Notes under the pieces: generated by a model
What the model was told of the DNA's origin: nothing
What the model saw: only the letters and a program-made list of their open reading frames with translations
Database searches by the model: none
Translations under genes and position numbers: made by a program
From: Ceratodon purpureus
Lineage: Eukaryota; Streptophyta; Bryopsida; Pseudoditrichales; Ditrichaceae
Direction: 5' to 3'
DNA length: 64,000 nucleotides
NCBI GenBank assembly: GCA_014871385.1
Contig: CM026426.1
Coordinates: forward strand, 101,821,393 to 101,885,392
Shown: piece by piece, positions 37,300-48,439 of the stretch
How positions within the stretch are numbered: the stretch's first letter is position 1
How the letters are laid out: each line of letters begins with the position of its first letter

Positions 37300-38130
37300 T
37301 TGAATAGCTCCTCTTCCTTCGAACTGCTGCTCGCCCTCACTCGTCCCGGTGACAATGTCTCCTTGCTGCTCGGGGTGTCGTCTTCGGTCGCTGTTCGCTT
37401 CTACCCCTTGGTCGTTTTTTGGCCAGCCTTCTCCTTGGGTTTTGCTGGTCTCCCTGCCGCCGTGTCTCTTCTCCCACTGCCGTCTTTGGTGCTCGTCCAG
37501 CCGCCCCCAATGTTCTTCTATTTGTCGTTGGCGTCCTTCTTCAACTCCCCTTTGATGCGCCTCCTCAGGCTGATGTTGCTCCTCTCTAGTTCGGTGGTGT
37601 CGCCTTCCTTCGAGCTACTGTTGCTGCCTTTCTTCAGGCTGCTGCCGCTCCATCTCGGGCTGGTTATGCCATCTCCCCTCGAGTTGCTGTTGCCGCCCCT
37701 CTTCAAGCAGCTGCCGCTCCTTCTTGGACTGCTGGTGTTGTCTTTCCCCAAACTACTGCTGCCGCCTTCTTTCAAGCTGCTGCCGCTCCTCCTCAGGATC
37801 TTGAGTTGCTTCTTCTCTCAGCCCTTGATGTTCCCCTCCCATTGTGCTTGCTGCGCCGCCACCTTTTGGATACTCGGCCCTTCGTCCAGCCTCTCTCCAG
37901 CTCCCGCTCGTCTTGTGGTTCACTTGGCAACTCCAAAAAGAGTTGACCTCTCTCCTCGACTCCTCCATGTGCTCTCGGGTTTCATCCGAATGGGATGGAT
38001 TTCGTCGGCTCTTTTCTGTCCATTTGTTCTGGATGAATGACAGTCTCTGTCCGGATGAATTCCATCCATCCTCCTTCTTAATGGGCCGTCTACTTAACTC
38101 TCCCATCCTCTTCTCCTTCATCATTACAGT
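37300..38130 (-). repeat. Purine-rich (minus strand) repeat region in the LTR element
   Basis: Imperfect units of about 60 bp with CTGCTGCCGCTCC and TTGCTGC on the plus strand, between about 37600 and 37810, within a longer pyrimidine-rich stretch. It is a noncoding-looking minisatellite between integrase and the extra frame. Confidence 0.6.
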
Positions 38131-38389
38131 TTCTACTACCCCACATCCAATGTCTACTTACTCTTTCTTTTCTTTATTTTTTTCCTTTCTCTGATTTTTT
38201 TCATTTCCTTTATTTTTTTCAATCACCTCCTCCATGTCTCCTTCTTCTGACTTCTGTCCTTCCTCTTGCTCATTTTCATTTTCCTTTTGATTTTTCATTT
38301 TTCTCTCACTGTTTTCTTTACCCCTCTACTGATTTATTGCTTCACTTGCTTCAGTAGATGACCAATCACCTTGTTTGTTGATTCTGCCT

Positions 38390-38950
38390 GGCCATTACTT
38401 TGGGGGGTAATAGGTCGTTGATGTACGATGCTGGAGCAGAAAATGCTCCACCAAGTGTTCTATAGCCTCATTTATAAAATGAGAACCCTGGTCACTTACA
38501 AGAGTCAAAGGACACCCGTATCTTGAAAGGATTTGCTCATACAAAAACTTAGCAGTAATTGCTGCTGAATTGGTTTTGAGCGCCCTTGCCTCTACCCACT
38601 TGGTAGCATAGTCTGTAGCCACCAGTATGTACCTGTTCCTTGTTCTGGATGTTGTTTGTTTAATGGGCCCGATAAAGTCCAATCCCCATTTCATAAATGG
38701 TTCTGTTGGCATACTGGCCACTAATGTAGCTAAACCAGTATTTGCCATACCCCCTACCCGCTGGCATCTGTCACACGCCTTGCAGTATTCTGAAACATCC
38801 CGATATATCGCTGGCCACCAGTATCCGGCGTCCAGTACCTTCCTGGTGGTGATATCTTGCAAAAAATGTCCACCTGCTACTCCATTGTGCATCTCCTTCA
38901 ATACTACCTCTGCCTGTACTGGGTCCACTACCCTTCTGACCACCAGATCA
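38390..38950 (-). pseudogene. Integrase part of the LTR element (fossil)
   Basis: Shows the H2C2 zinc-binding region (ACDRCQRVG) and the start of the rve core (MKWGLDFIGPIK, then ATDYATKWVEA and LVSDQGSHF). These identify a gypsy-type integrase. Confidence 0.9.
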
Positions 38951-39036
38951 TGTCCTCGCTTGTGCAGAATTCTCTAGACCAATGTATAGGGCATTGACTT
39001 CAGTATCAGTTTCTTCTGCTCCTCCTTCGACAAGTC

Positions 39037-39590
39037 CTATCGTACAACACCAGATTTCAGGTAAGAACGAACATCCTCTAACCATTCTGGTTTAACATAA
39101 AACAAACTGGCATCCTTGTTCTGGTCCTCAAGACCAGTTGCTGGTTCTCCATTGGGCAGTCTTGACATCGCATCTGCCACTCCATGATTTTTTCCTGGCT
39201 TATACACCACGGTAAAATTGTACTCTTGAATCAGCAGTAGCCATCTTGCTATTCTTCCTGACACCTGCGGCTTATTGACCAGATACACCAGTGCCATATG
39301 GTCAACATAAAAAACAAATTTATTGCCTAGCAGATAATGCCTATACTTCTTCAGAGCATAAACCATTGCTAAGGCCTCCCTTTCAGTAGTACCATAATTC
39401 CTCTCAGCAGAATTCAGAAGTCGACTGGCATAAGAAATGGGCTCGTCACACTTCCCTGTTGGATTTTGGGCCACCATCACTCCTTCTGCTATATTTGAAG
39501 CATCCGTATGCACATGGAACTCCAGCTCCCATCTTGGTGCAATGAGAATTGGCGCATTCTGGTACTGCTCCTTGATTTTGTTCTAGGCCT
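39037..39590 (-). pseudogene. RNase H part of the LTR element (fossil)
   Basis: Contains HTDASNIAEGVMVAQ, YGTTEREALAMVYALKKYR and the closing GKNHGVADAMSRL, the usual marks of Ty3/gypsy RNase H. Confidence 0.9.
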
Positions 39591-39966
39591 GCTCACACTG
39601 TTCTGTCCAGATGAACACCTCGATGTCGCCCTCCTCAAAGTTGTAGAAATGATCTAAGTAGGCTCGCTCTGATCCCCCCTCTTGTCCCTGGTCCTCGTCC
39701 TGGTTCTTCGCCTGGCTCTTGATCTCGTCCTCGTCCTTGTTGTTGTCTTGGTCCTTGTTCTGCTCCATTCGAGGCAGAGTGACTGTTTCAACGGCCAGTA
39801 AGTCCTGCTCACTAGCTAACCACAAGGCTTCCTCCTCATCTGTCAGCCCTTCAATAAAATTATAACAGACTAGGACTTCAGGTAACTTAGGCTTGGGCCC
39901 CTTCCTTTGACTGACTGAGATCGTTTTTATAATACCATTACCTCTAATAGTGACCAAGTTATTACC

Positions 39967-40450
39967 CTAGTCGTGATTTACCTTAGCATCAATCAACCAA
40001 GGTCTGCCTAGCAACATACTATAGGCTTCATTAACTTCTTTATTTTTTATAACAGTCAAGGTAATAAGGTAAGGAATACCATGGATGTGAATTTTCACAT
40101 TACGAATCATTCCCACCAAGTCAACAACTGTCTGGTCCGCCATTCTTAATCTGAAAGGTTCAGGTTGTAAGTCCTTCAGGCCCAGTCTTTTACGCTCCTC
40201 CTCAGTTATCAGGTTCACACCTTATCCTCCATCCAATAGGACATTCTCCAAAGTCCCATTCCCTACCTGCACAGTTAAGACCGGCAGTTCCCTGTCAACA
40301 TCAATGGCTAGAGTGCCGATTAAATCAGTCTTACCTGGTTGACTGGTGGTTGGTCTCTTGCTTGGTGCTGGCTCTGGCTGAGTGTCTTGGTCTGGTGCTA
40401 AGTCCGGAAACACATGAGCTTTCACGAATTCTGTCAAGTTAGGGGCCATC
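39967..40450 (-). pseudogene. Aspartic protease part of the LTR element (fossil)
   Basis: LENVLLDGG followed by VNLITEEERKRLGL and then AYSMLLGRPWL is the retropepsin-like pattern of plant gypsy elements. Confidence 0.85.
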
Positions 40451-40929
40451 TTCAGTAACTAGCCCAAAGAGACTGTAATGGGACTGTCCAATAACTTTTG
40501 CCCCACTATGGTTGCATAATGCTGTCCCTGGTTGTTCTCTTTACTGGTATCCCCTTCTGTGCCCAATTCCTACTGTATGGTTTTGGAGCTGTAGTCTAGT
40601 GTGTCCGAGTCTGAGAATCCTGCCCACTCATTATCCAGTACCTCGTCATCTCCTTCCTTCACTGTTGTTTTTAAAGTCGCCTTAAGTCTCTCTGCTTCTG
40701 CCTTCTCCTGCTCCACTTGAAGCTGAACTTCCTTTTAGGTTCCGAGCATAGACTTCCTGATTTTTTCTTCCTCCTATGTGTCCTCCTTTGTTCTGGCCTT
40801 TCTTGGATCAGGTTCCGTTGATTCATCCTGGATAGGTAACAGTCCTGCCTTCGACCGCCGGGCTCTGGTCATGGTAGCTACCGCCACTGACTCTTCACGT
40901 TCTTCTATTAGCTCAATCTCCACATTGCT

Positions 40930-42950
40930 TACATGGTGATCCTGTTTCTTGTTGGTTTTCTCCTGGTCAGCCAAAAATTGATCCCATTGTGCCTTCTTGG
41001 GGCAGTTCCAGCTTCTGTGGTCTGCTCCTCCACACAAGAAGCAACACGGTGGTTGATCACCATAAGTCCTCTGTTGACTACTGCCTGCCCTGCGTTCGGT
41101 GGTCGCTGGTACCCTTGATGTAACTGTAAGTTCCTGCAGGTTTAGAAGCAGATACTTCATTGACACAAACAGGTTCTTCTCCTTCCTTCTTCGCATATGA
41201 TCCCCTCTGGTTGGTTGGGTTATACCAACGGTTGGCATCGTCATGGCCCAGCTTCTTACAGACTCCACAGGCTTTCCTTGGAGCCTCCTGGCCTGGTTCC
41301 TTCCTGGTCACTGTGGCTTCCTTACTATTGGTCTCCACTTTCTTCACCTCAATCTTAGTGGGTTTACCACTAGAGTAAGTGCAGTTCTCCTCGCATCTCA
41401 AGGCTGCATCCACTAACTCTGTCAAGCTCTTGACTCGTACTTCACTAGTAATAATCTTGATATACTCCAGTAGTCCTACTCAAAAATTAGTGATTAAGAA
41501 CCCTTCTCTTGGATCAGATTGTAGACATTTCATTAGTGTCATGAACCGATCATAATAATCTTGTACCTTCTCTCTGTCCCGATGTTTGAAGGACTTCAAT
41601 TCTCTATATACTGCCTCATCCGTGGTCTGGTCTCTGTACCTCCTCCTGAAAGCAGCTTTAACATCCTCCCATGAGCGGTAGACATGGTTCTCTAGGAAAT
41701 TCTCATACCATGCACCAACCTTGTCCAGGAAAGTGGTACCCATCAAGTTGATTATCACCTGCTCATCAATTTCTCCGTTGTGCCATAGGGTCCTCTCAAA
41801 CTGCCGTATATGAGCATCTGGATTTGTCCCCTCCTTGTACTTGGAGTAGGTCAGCGGCTTCCTTTGTGCCACAAGGACTGGTCCTGTGGCTGGTGGTACT
41901 CTGGGTCTAGTAGCTGGTGGGTAGGCTGGTGGACCATGCCTCACTGGATAACTGCTATCCATTGTATCCTCTGCTACTCCTATTCTCGCAGGTGGCCTAG
42001 TATCATACGGCATCCCTCTCATTATGTCCGCCGGCCTTCGGTATCCTGTTCCTGTATCAGGAACTCCTGCTCTGGCTTCTGCTCCTCCGCTTGGCCAGTA
42101 TGCAGTTCTGTTGACTTCCGGTCTGTAGTCATCACCTGTGAGATGATCCACATAGGTAGAATGTTCCCCTCCTCCTCCTGTTGGGCTCACTCGAGTCCTC
42201 AAGGTTGGGAAATGGTCTGCCCCTGGTCTTCCCGGCATAGCAGATGTGGTGTATGGTGCTCCCATCAATTCTGCTTCCCTCAATTGACCTGGTCTGTCCC
42301 CCTCGACCACTGAATGGTCATATGCTGCCCACGGATCCGCCCTTGGTTTGGCGTGGAGTTTTTGGCTCTCTTCCCTCAATATCTCCTGCCATTTGTAAAG
42401 GGTCGCTTGCCGGGTAGCTTCTTTCATCTCTTCCTCCTTCTTCTTATGGTCCTCCAATCTCTGTGCCTCTTGTAATAAACGTTGAGCCTCCTGCCTTAGC
42501 AAGTCCTGCTGCATCGCTTGTTTTCTTTCAGTTGCCTGCTTCATTTCCTCCCTCCTTTGAGCCTCCTGCCAGGTTCTAAGAGCCTCCTGTCTCTGCTTCA
42601 TCTGGTCCTGCTCTTCGAGTCTCTTTGTTTCTTGCCATAGCTTCATGGCTTCCTTCATTTTAATCTCCTCCCGATTCTTTTCCTCCCAAGCCTCCATTGT
42701 TTCTCTAAACCTGGCTGCCTGGCCTAGCTCCTCCATCTGTCTCCTGTACAGGTCCTCCATTGCTTGCTAGGTTCTTCGCTCTCTCTCTTTGCTTGTCTTC
42801 TAGCCTGCTGTTGAGCCTTTAACTCCTCCAGCTGTCTTCTGTCTTCCTCATCTTCCTCCAGCTCCATTCCTTGGAACTGCTCTTGTGCAAAATGTACAAC
42901 TGGTCTCCTGGTATTCACTTGTGCTCGCTTACCCGTCTTGTACATTTCTG
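40930..42950 (-). pseudogene. gag part of the LTR element (fossil)
   Basis: A Glu/Gln/Arg-rich coiled-coil start, then a retrotransposon gag core (KYKEGTNPDAHIRQFERTL, AWYENFLENH, YRSWEDVKAAFRRRY) and a CCHC knuckle, CFLCGGADHRSWNC (C-x2-C-x4-H-x4-C), at about 41003-41048. Confidence 0.9.
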
Positions 42951-43789
42951 ACAGTGTTGCTGCTCCTGTCTGTATTCTATTCCAGTGTGAACTTCTTCCA
43001 ATTTTTTCTTCAGCGTTTCCAATGTCTCCACCAAATCAGCTGGTGTTTTCTCCCCTAGTTTCGGTGTGTTTGGTCTGCTGCCTCCTTTCTTTTACTGTCC
43101 ATTCATTTTTAATTTTAACTTTTCAATTTTCCCATTTCTCATTTTTCTTCTTAAACCACTTACTGTTTTCTTAACTCATTTTTACTGTTTGCATTTTTAC
43201 CCTTAGTTTCCACTATTGCCTTTTACTACTAGACTATTTTTACTGACTAGTAACTTTTCAATTTTTTATCGCTATTTATTACTGCTCGAATGTTTTTTAC
43301 TAGCTAGTAACTTTTTGATTTTTACTGCTACTTTTTATTGGTCGTTTTTCACGCAACCTGTTGTTCCTTTCCTAACTGTCTGAATTCAACAGCGGTTTGA
43401 AACATACCTAAATAACTGCGACTATCCTCCCTCTGCTTTGGAGCTGTCCTCAGCTCCTGTGCCGTTGACAGCTTGGGCATTGGCTCCTCTCCCACGAGAT
43501 TCTGGAACTTGGTACCCTTAGCTTCGAAATGTGCTCCAACTGCAGCATCTGTGGTCCTCCTGTAACGTTGACTGCTCGGACATTGGCTCCTCCTCACTAG
43601 ATAATGGAACCTGATCCCCTGAGCCTCGTACTGTGCTCTTGCTGCAGCATCTGTAATAATCCTGTGACTGTAATCCTGTGACAGTAACCCTCTGAGTGTA
43701 ACCCTCTGCCTTGGCCACTGTGCCTGTCTACCTGTTCCAAACTCTCCTGCACTATACGGGTTCGCAGCAAGAGCCACCTGGTTTGTACT

Positions 43790-43806
43790 TAATGCATGGT
43801 CGCCAA
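43790..43806 (-). other. Primer-binding-site candidate
   Basis: Directly after the 5' LTR in element orientation the minus strand reads TTGGCGACCATGCATT. This is where a tRNA primer site lies in LTR elements. The tRNA was not identified. Confidence 0.45.
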
Positions 43807-44419
43807 TGTTAAAGGGTGATTTAGCTCACCCTTTGAAAGCTAGTTTACTGTCCAAGAGAAAAAAATGAAAACCCTCAAAAATTTCTAGTACCCACCTAGT
43901 TCCTACCCCCTCTTACCAATCTGCTCCTGGACTATACCAGTATTCTGTAACTTCCGCCCCTATAACTCTCATCAATGCACGTACCTACAACATAAATCTG
44001 CCCACAAACCCTAGCATTCAATGTGCACACAAACTCAATCTGGTCAAAAGAGTCTTGGTTTCCTCATTAATGGCTGCCTCATACAATCAATCCTGCCCTA
44101 TACAGTCCTGTCCTGCCCTCATAACTCCTAACTTCCTAACCACGCCTCCTAATCTCCATAGCCACAGCAAACTCTGCAAGAGAGTGAGAGAGAGTGGGAG
44201 CCGCCAAGGCCTCACTCCTCACTACCCCCCAAACCCTAGTCGTCGTCATCCAATCTGTCCGTTTTTCATCCAAGTCAATTTTTCATCCGACTCTCAAAAC
44301 TTCATTCAAAATGCAGTAACTAGTTACAAGACGGAATACTGTTTTACTGCTCCAGGCAGTTTACTGTTCTTGCTCCTAAATTACTGCTCCTAGGTGAACG
44401 GCAAAAAATCCCTTTAATA
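43807..44419 (-). repeat. LTR, right copy (5' LTR of the element)
   Basis: Nearly identical to 33618-34229 over its whole length. Followed by GTCAC, the partner of GTCAT at 33613-33617. Confidence 0.92.
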
Positions 44420-44888
44420 GTCACGTACTCTCAGCATCGTAACACTCTTCATGGTTTTGATGGAAGACCAGTCCACCACTTTGTGAAGCACCACCTCAGC
44501 ATACATCATTCTGCAAATGATCAATGGTGCTTCATTGCGTTCTACAGATCGTTGCTTGTATAGATGCTGATAAACTTGTATACAACGTTCAACAAACTCC
44601 GCATTGAAGCAGAAGTAGAGGTTTGCCTTGTCTGAGGTCCTGTGATTTCTGTGGCGCTCGTGCGGAAATAGTTTTGTGATGTGGCACCACTCAATGAATT
44701 CCTCGCATGTGGAATATTTCCATGGTTGTGGCTTGTCTTCCCAACGTCTAAATGCCAACTTTGCAGGATTGTTCAACACATGAAGCCGCTTCTTCATCGT
44801 CTTACCACCACGCTTCCGTTCGCGATCTTTGATTCGCTTCCTTTCCCCCTTGGTGAGTGGCACTGCCGGAGGGGGATTCTCCTCCATG
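44420..44888 (-). pseudogene. RING-H2 gene, 5' piece
   Basis: Begins with ATG at 44888 (MEENPPPAVPLTKGERKR) after a CACACCACC leader. The first 40 residues are basic (RERKRGGKTMKKRL). A folded region follows with FRRWEDKPQPWKYSTCEEF, FNAEFVERCIQVYQHLYKQ and CRMMYAEVVLHKVVDWSSI. The frame is open up to the LTR element. The last segment resembles IARALVSEVCHHNLMNW in the second RING-like gene (about 59.1 kb), which supports common descent. A TATA box and G/C array lie upstream. No function beyond RING-family membership is claimed. Confidence 0.6.
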
Positions 44889-45006
44889 GTGGTGTGCTGG
44901 GAAAGTTTAGTGTGTTTAAAAACACACCAACTACTCAAAACTTTGCCCACATGGTTTTACAAATCTCCTATGTGGTTGATTACGATATTGTAACGATACT
45001 TTGTGG

Positions 45007-45167
45007 CCCACCCAAGTATTCAGCAATAAGCCACCGTGAGGTAGTTTAGGGCCCAAATTCCCGGATGAACGTACAAAATAAGGTTGAAAGATGGTACGTG
45101 GCGTTGTCAAAATACTGTAGACCCCACCCAAGTACTCAGCAATAAGCCACCGTGAGGTAGTTCAAGG
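45007..45167. repeat. Tandem repeat, period about 116 bp
   Basis: Two copies of a 45-bp core, CCCACCCAAGTA...CAGCAATAAGCCACCGTGAGG..., at 45007-45051 and 45122-45167. They lie in the presumed 5' leader of the RING-H2 gene. Confidence 0.9.
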
Positions 45168-45221
45168 CTTGAGTGCCAAGGTGGAGCTAAAAAAAGTGAG
45201 GGGAGGAGGGCGCCTACTTCA

Positions 45222-45229
45222 CTTATATA
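45222..45229 (-). promoter_or_regulatory. TATA box of the RING-H2 gene
   Basis: TATATAAG on the minus strand, about 335 bp upstream of the ATG at 44888 and immediately downstream of array A2. Confidence 0.6.
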
Positions 45230-45230
45230 G

Positions 45231-45310
45231 TCTTGGGGGAGGAGGGGGGGCGCGAGGGGGTTCGAGTGGGGCGCAAGCGGGTTCGAGGGGGGGCGCGAGT
45301 GGGTCAGGAA
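45231..45310. repeat. G-rich array A2
   Basis: Units such as GGGGCGCGAGGGGGTTCGAG and GGGGCGCAAGCGGGTTCGAG. The array is C-rich on the strand of the RING-H2 gene and ends within a few bases of its TATA box. Confidence 0.85.
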
Positions 45311-45454
45311 GCTTGAGCAAGGCTCAAGCAGGGTTTCCATTTTCTTTTTTTTGAATGATGTAGACATCAAGTTCGAAGATTAATAAACAGAGGATATTAG
45401 TAAAATGTTTAAGGAAATGTTTTTTTAAAAAAAAAAAAGATTGAAAAACTTTTG

Positions 45455-46181
45455 AACCTTAATATTGGAAGAGACAAGCAAAATCATAAAATCAACAAGC
45501 CTATCTACTCAGTTCGTAGCGGAGTGTTTGTTTTATTTTGTTGTCAAATAAATTCACCATTTGCTTCAAAAAAATAAAAAAAATAAAAAAAATCAATAGA
45601 GTAGCGTTGAAGAAGGTTGCAAGAGAAATATATAAACAAATAATTAAATAAGGAATAATGCACAAAAAAATTTAGGGATGAAACAATAATATTGGATAAA
45701 AAGAAATCATGAATATTGGAAGAGATTGGGGATAAAGAGGGATGAATAACATGGGACGGAAGAAGTTATGAAGATAAATAAATCTCAGAATGATTAGAAA
45801 ATGAATTATGCCATAAACGAATAATGTTCTAACGAAGAACTAAAATTAAATGGTGGACATTAAAAAAATAATACATTAATATTACAAGAGATGTGAAAAA
45901 ATAAAAAACATCAAAATAGGTAGAGAAACGAGCATAAAATTAAATCAATAACATAGAATGGAAGAAGGTTCGAATAGAAATAAATAAATTAATCTATATA
46001 TTTTTTTGTACAAAAGAATTAAACAATGCTCTAACATATAATTAAAAGTATAAAAAACCGTTATGAAGAGGCCAAACAATTGAATTGGGAGAGAAAGGGA
46101 ATAGATTGAAATCAATAGCAAAGGATGGAAGACGGTTGGAAGAGAGACTATGCATATATAAAATCTCAGCAGATTCCACTT

Positions 46182-46182
<1 letters not shown>
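45455..46182. repeat. Degenerate AT-rich satellite, four units
   Basis: Four diverged units of about 150-200 bp. Each has an AATATTGGAAGAGA-like start (about 45462, 45712, 45877, 46083) and a GGAAGAAGGTT...AAATAAAT end (about 45609, 45757, 45959, 46126). Some copies finish with AAATCTCAG. No coding sequence. Confidence 0.65.
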
Positions 46183-46230
<48 letters not shown>

Positions 46231-46293
46231 AAGCAATGGGGACTTTATTCTACTGCAAGAGAAGAACACAAAACACCGCCGCGCAACCAGGAA
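46183..46293 (-). other. Possible short retrocopy with poly(A) tail
   Basis: Read on the minus strand, AATAAA (46249-46244) is followed 14 bases later by a run of 47 A. GCAGATTCCACTT left of the run and GCAGAGTTTCCACTT at 46294 may be a decayed target duplication. The body is only about 65 bp, so its source cannot be named. Confidence 0.35.
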
Positions 46294-46364
46294 GCAGAGT
46301 TTCCACTTCTTTCAAAAGAAAATAAAAGAAAATATATAAAAATAAAATAAGGAAAGTCAAAATG

Positions 46365-46470
46365 CGGGGGGAGGGGCGCGAGCGGGTCGGAGGGGGGGAG
46401 GGGGGGGGGGGGGGGGGGGCGCGAACGGGATGAGGGGAGGGCACAAGCGGGTCAAGGGAGGGGCGCGAGC
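46365..46470. repeat. G-rich array A3
   Basis: Units such as GAGGGGCGCGAGCGGGTCGG and GGGCACAAGCGGGTCAAGG plus a run of about 18 G. It is G-rich on the strand of the kinase-like gene, the opposite of A2 and A4, and ends about 20 bp before a TATA box. Confidence 0.85.
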
Positions 46471-46489
46471 TTCTGCGCTTTCCACCCAC

Positions 46490-46497
46490 TATATAAA
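46490..46497 (+). promoter_or_regulatory. TATA box of the kinase-like gene
   Basis: TATATAAA within CCACCCACTATATAAAGTGG, about 165 bp upstream of the ATG at 46663. A separate G-rich run (about 46604-46626) lies in the leader. Confidence 0.6.
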
Positions 46498-46662
46498 GTG
46501 GGGAGACGCTCTCTTACCCCACACTCCTTTCCACAGCGGCTCCTTGTCCTGACGTGTGAAAACACGCCTTGCTAAGAACTGCTCACGTGGAAAGTCTTCA
46601 TTGGGGGGGGAGGGGGGGGGGGGGGGATAATTGTTGATTATTTTATAGGATTTCATCTTGCG

Positions 46663-48243
46663 ATGTCTTCTAGGCAAGGCTCCGGCAAGCGGCCTATCTA
46701 GGAAGATTTGGATGCTCCAGATGCGGTGGACCCTATTAATTGTGTAAGAGCTGAATCGCATACTGGTTCTATTCCTTCATCTAGCTCGAAGGGGAAGAAG
46801 AAGAAGAAGAGTATTGGGGGGCACGAGAAGGATGAGGGTTATCCACCATTGGAGTATACGCATTTCATCAGGAAAGTGACCGTCGAATACTACAAGGCCC
46901 GTAGCATAAGAAGTTTGAAGGCAACTTACCTCGATCAAGGAGAAGCTGGGATCTTCGCCCTCCAACGTGATTTGGAAAGGGAATTCTAGAGCGCATTGGA
47001 AGGGTCAGAGTTCTACATGGGTTGTATGAAGTATTATCACAGCCCAAAGTGGTTGACACAACAAGTGAGCAGTGCTACGACAAATGTCATTCATGTGTTT
47101 GAATCACATGTGAAAAAACCACAAGGCGAAGAATGGAGCAACCAAGACAAAGTGTTTCTTGAGAAACTGAGAACGGTTCAAGATGCATGTCAGAGATTTT
47201 CCAAGGGGAAAACGAAGATTATGCCTTGGAATGAACAAGCGTTGAACTCAGCATTGGAAGCACACATGTATGGTTCACTGATTGGGATTCCGAATGTGGC
47301 CAAAGTTGTGCTATTATCTGGCTTCAATGCCAAAGGGGGGTATGGCAAAGTGCGGAAAGTGCGAATAGCCAATATGAAGCGTATTCCAATTCACATCGAA
47401 TTTGCGGGAAAAATGTCCAAGGCTAAAACTGAAGAGGATAAGCAAAAGGAACGAGCGATTGAGGCCATGGTTTGCCCGGTAGAGCATCCGGGTGTGATAA
47501 AATTTTGGGCTTGTCACTCAAAGACCATGGAAGCTTATACGCTGAGGTGGAACGGAGATTGCCTCCGCAACTTCCTCAAATTAAATGAGAAGGCGTCAGA
47601 GGCAGCAAGTTACAAAGAAATTTTGAAGCTGCCCAAAATGCCCATGGAAGACTGCCAGAAAATTGTTGCCTATCGAAAGAACCGAGGAACGTTGGCCTGG
47701 AGTCTCATCTACGTTATGGACATAGTCCATAAGGCTGAAATCCTCCACAACGACTTAACGCAATCCAACATTCTACTCCACTTTCCACCTCATGACAAGG
47801 ATAAAGTATATATTGGTATGTGCGATTGGGGTATGGCAAGCAGAGTTGTTGAGAAGAAGGCCTCCTCTTATGGTTTGAGAAACTCCGATGATCTACAACG
47901 ATTAAAGGAGAGGAGGGTAGGAGTTGCGCCGTAGTTGTTTTTTTTATATGGCGTCAAAGATGACGAGGAACGCAATTTGGAGAGCATGAAGAGGATGCAT
48001 CCATGTACGACGGAATCTGATGCATTTTCGGTAGGCCATTTGGCAAAGAAGATATGGAGCAAGGAGAAATGCCCGGAACTCTTCAAGGATCCTATATCAG
48101 AGATAGTGTTCTCATCAAAGTTGGATGGCTTGGTTAACGAAGATCCCGCAAAGAGGCTTTCACTTGCAAGAGTTGTGGATGATTTGATGAGTCCCCCTTA
48201 CAACTTCCAAGCTCCCACTGGTTGTTTTAGATACACATTGTAG
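46663..48243 (+). pseudogene. Protein-kinase-like gene, three in-frame TAG
   Basis: A 526-codon single-exon frame from ATG (MSSRQGSGKRPI) to TAG at 48241. The second half is a protein kinase fold: glycine loop AKGGYGKVRKV (about residue 225), AGK lysine (about 250), catalytic loop LHNDLTQSNILL (about 362-371), CDWGMAS in place of DFG (388-390), an AP motif at the activation segment end, SDAFSVGHLAKKIW as helix F, and DPAKRLSLARVVDDL near the end. HND and DWG differ from the usual HRD and DFG, but the key Asp and Asn are kept. The first 200 residues match nothing I know. TAG interrupts at 46699-46701, 46987-46989 and 47932-47934, with no frameshift, at places where Gln would fit. Arrays A3 and A4 flank it. 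Confidence 0.85.
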
Positions 48244-48439
48244 TTCCATAGTGATTTACGTTTGGAACATTTTGATTGCCTACGTGGCCTTGTTTGCACG
48301 ATTCTAAAATTTTAATAAATATTTTTTTCGACGTATATGTGCTCTTGTGGAACATGAAATGATATTGCTGGTTTGGTAATGGAATGAAAAAAACAATTAA
48401 AAAAAAATTAAAAAAAAATGTATGACCCATTCACCGAGA

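Larger units (their letters stand above)
33618..44419 (-). mobile_element. Fossil Ty3/gypsy-type LTR retrotransposon
   Basis: A 10.8-kb element lying on the minus strand inside the RING-H2 gene. Its two LTRs of about 612 bp start TGTTAAAGGG and end CCCTTTAACA or nearly so, and the flanks carry a 5-bp duplication with one difference. By eye the LTRs differ at about 20 places, or about 3%, which at usual plant rates suggests an age of one to a few million years. Recognised parts in order along the minus strand: gag, a CCHC zinc knuckle, an aspartic protease, RNase H, integrase and a long extra 3' reading frame. The RNase H then integrase order is that of the Ty3/gypsy group. It is clearly broken, with more than ten breaks across the coding part. 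Confidence 0.93.
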
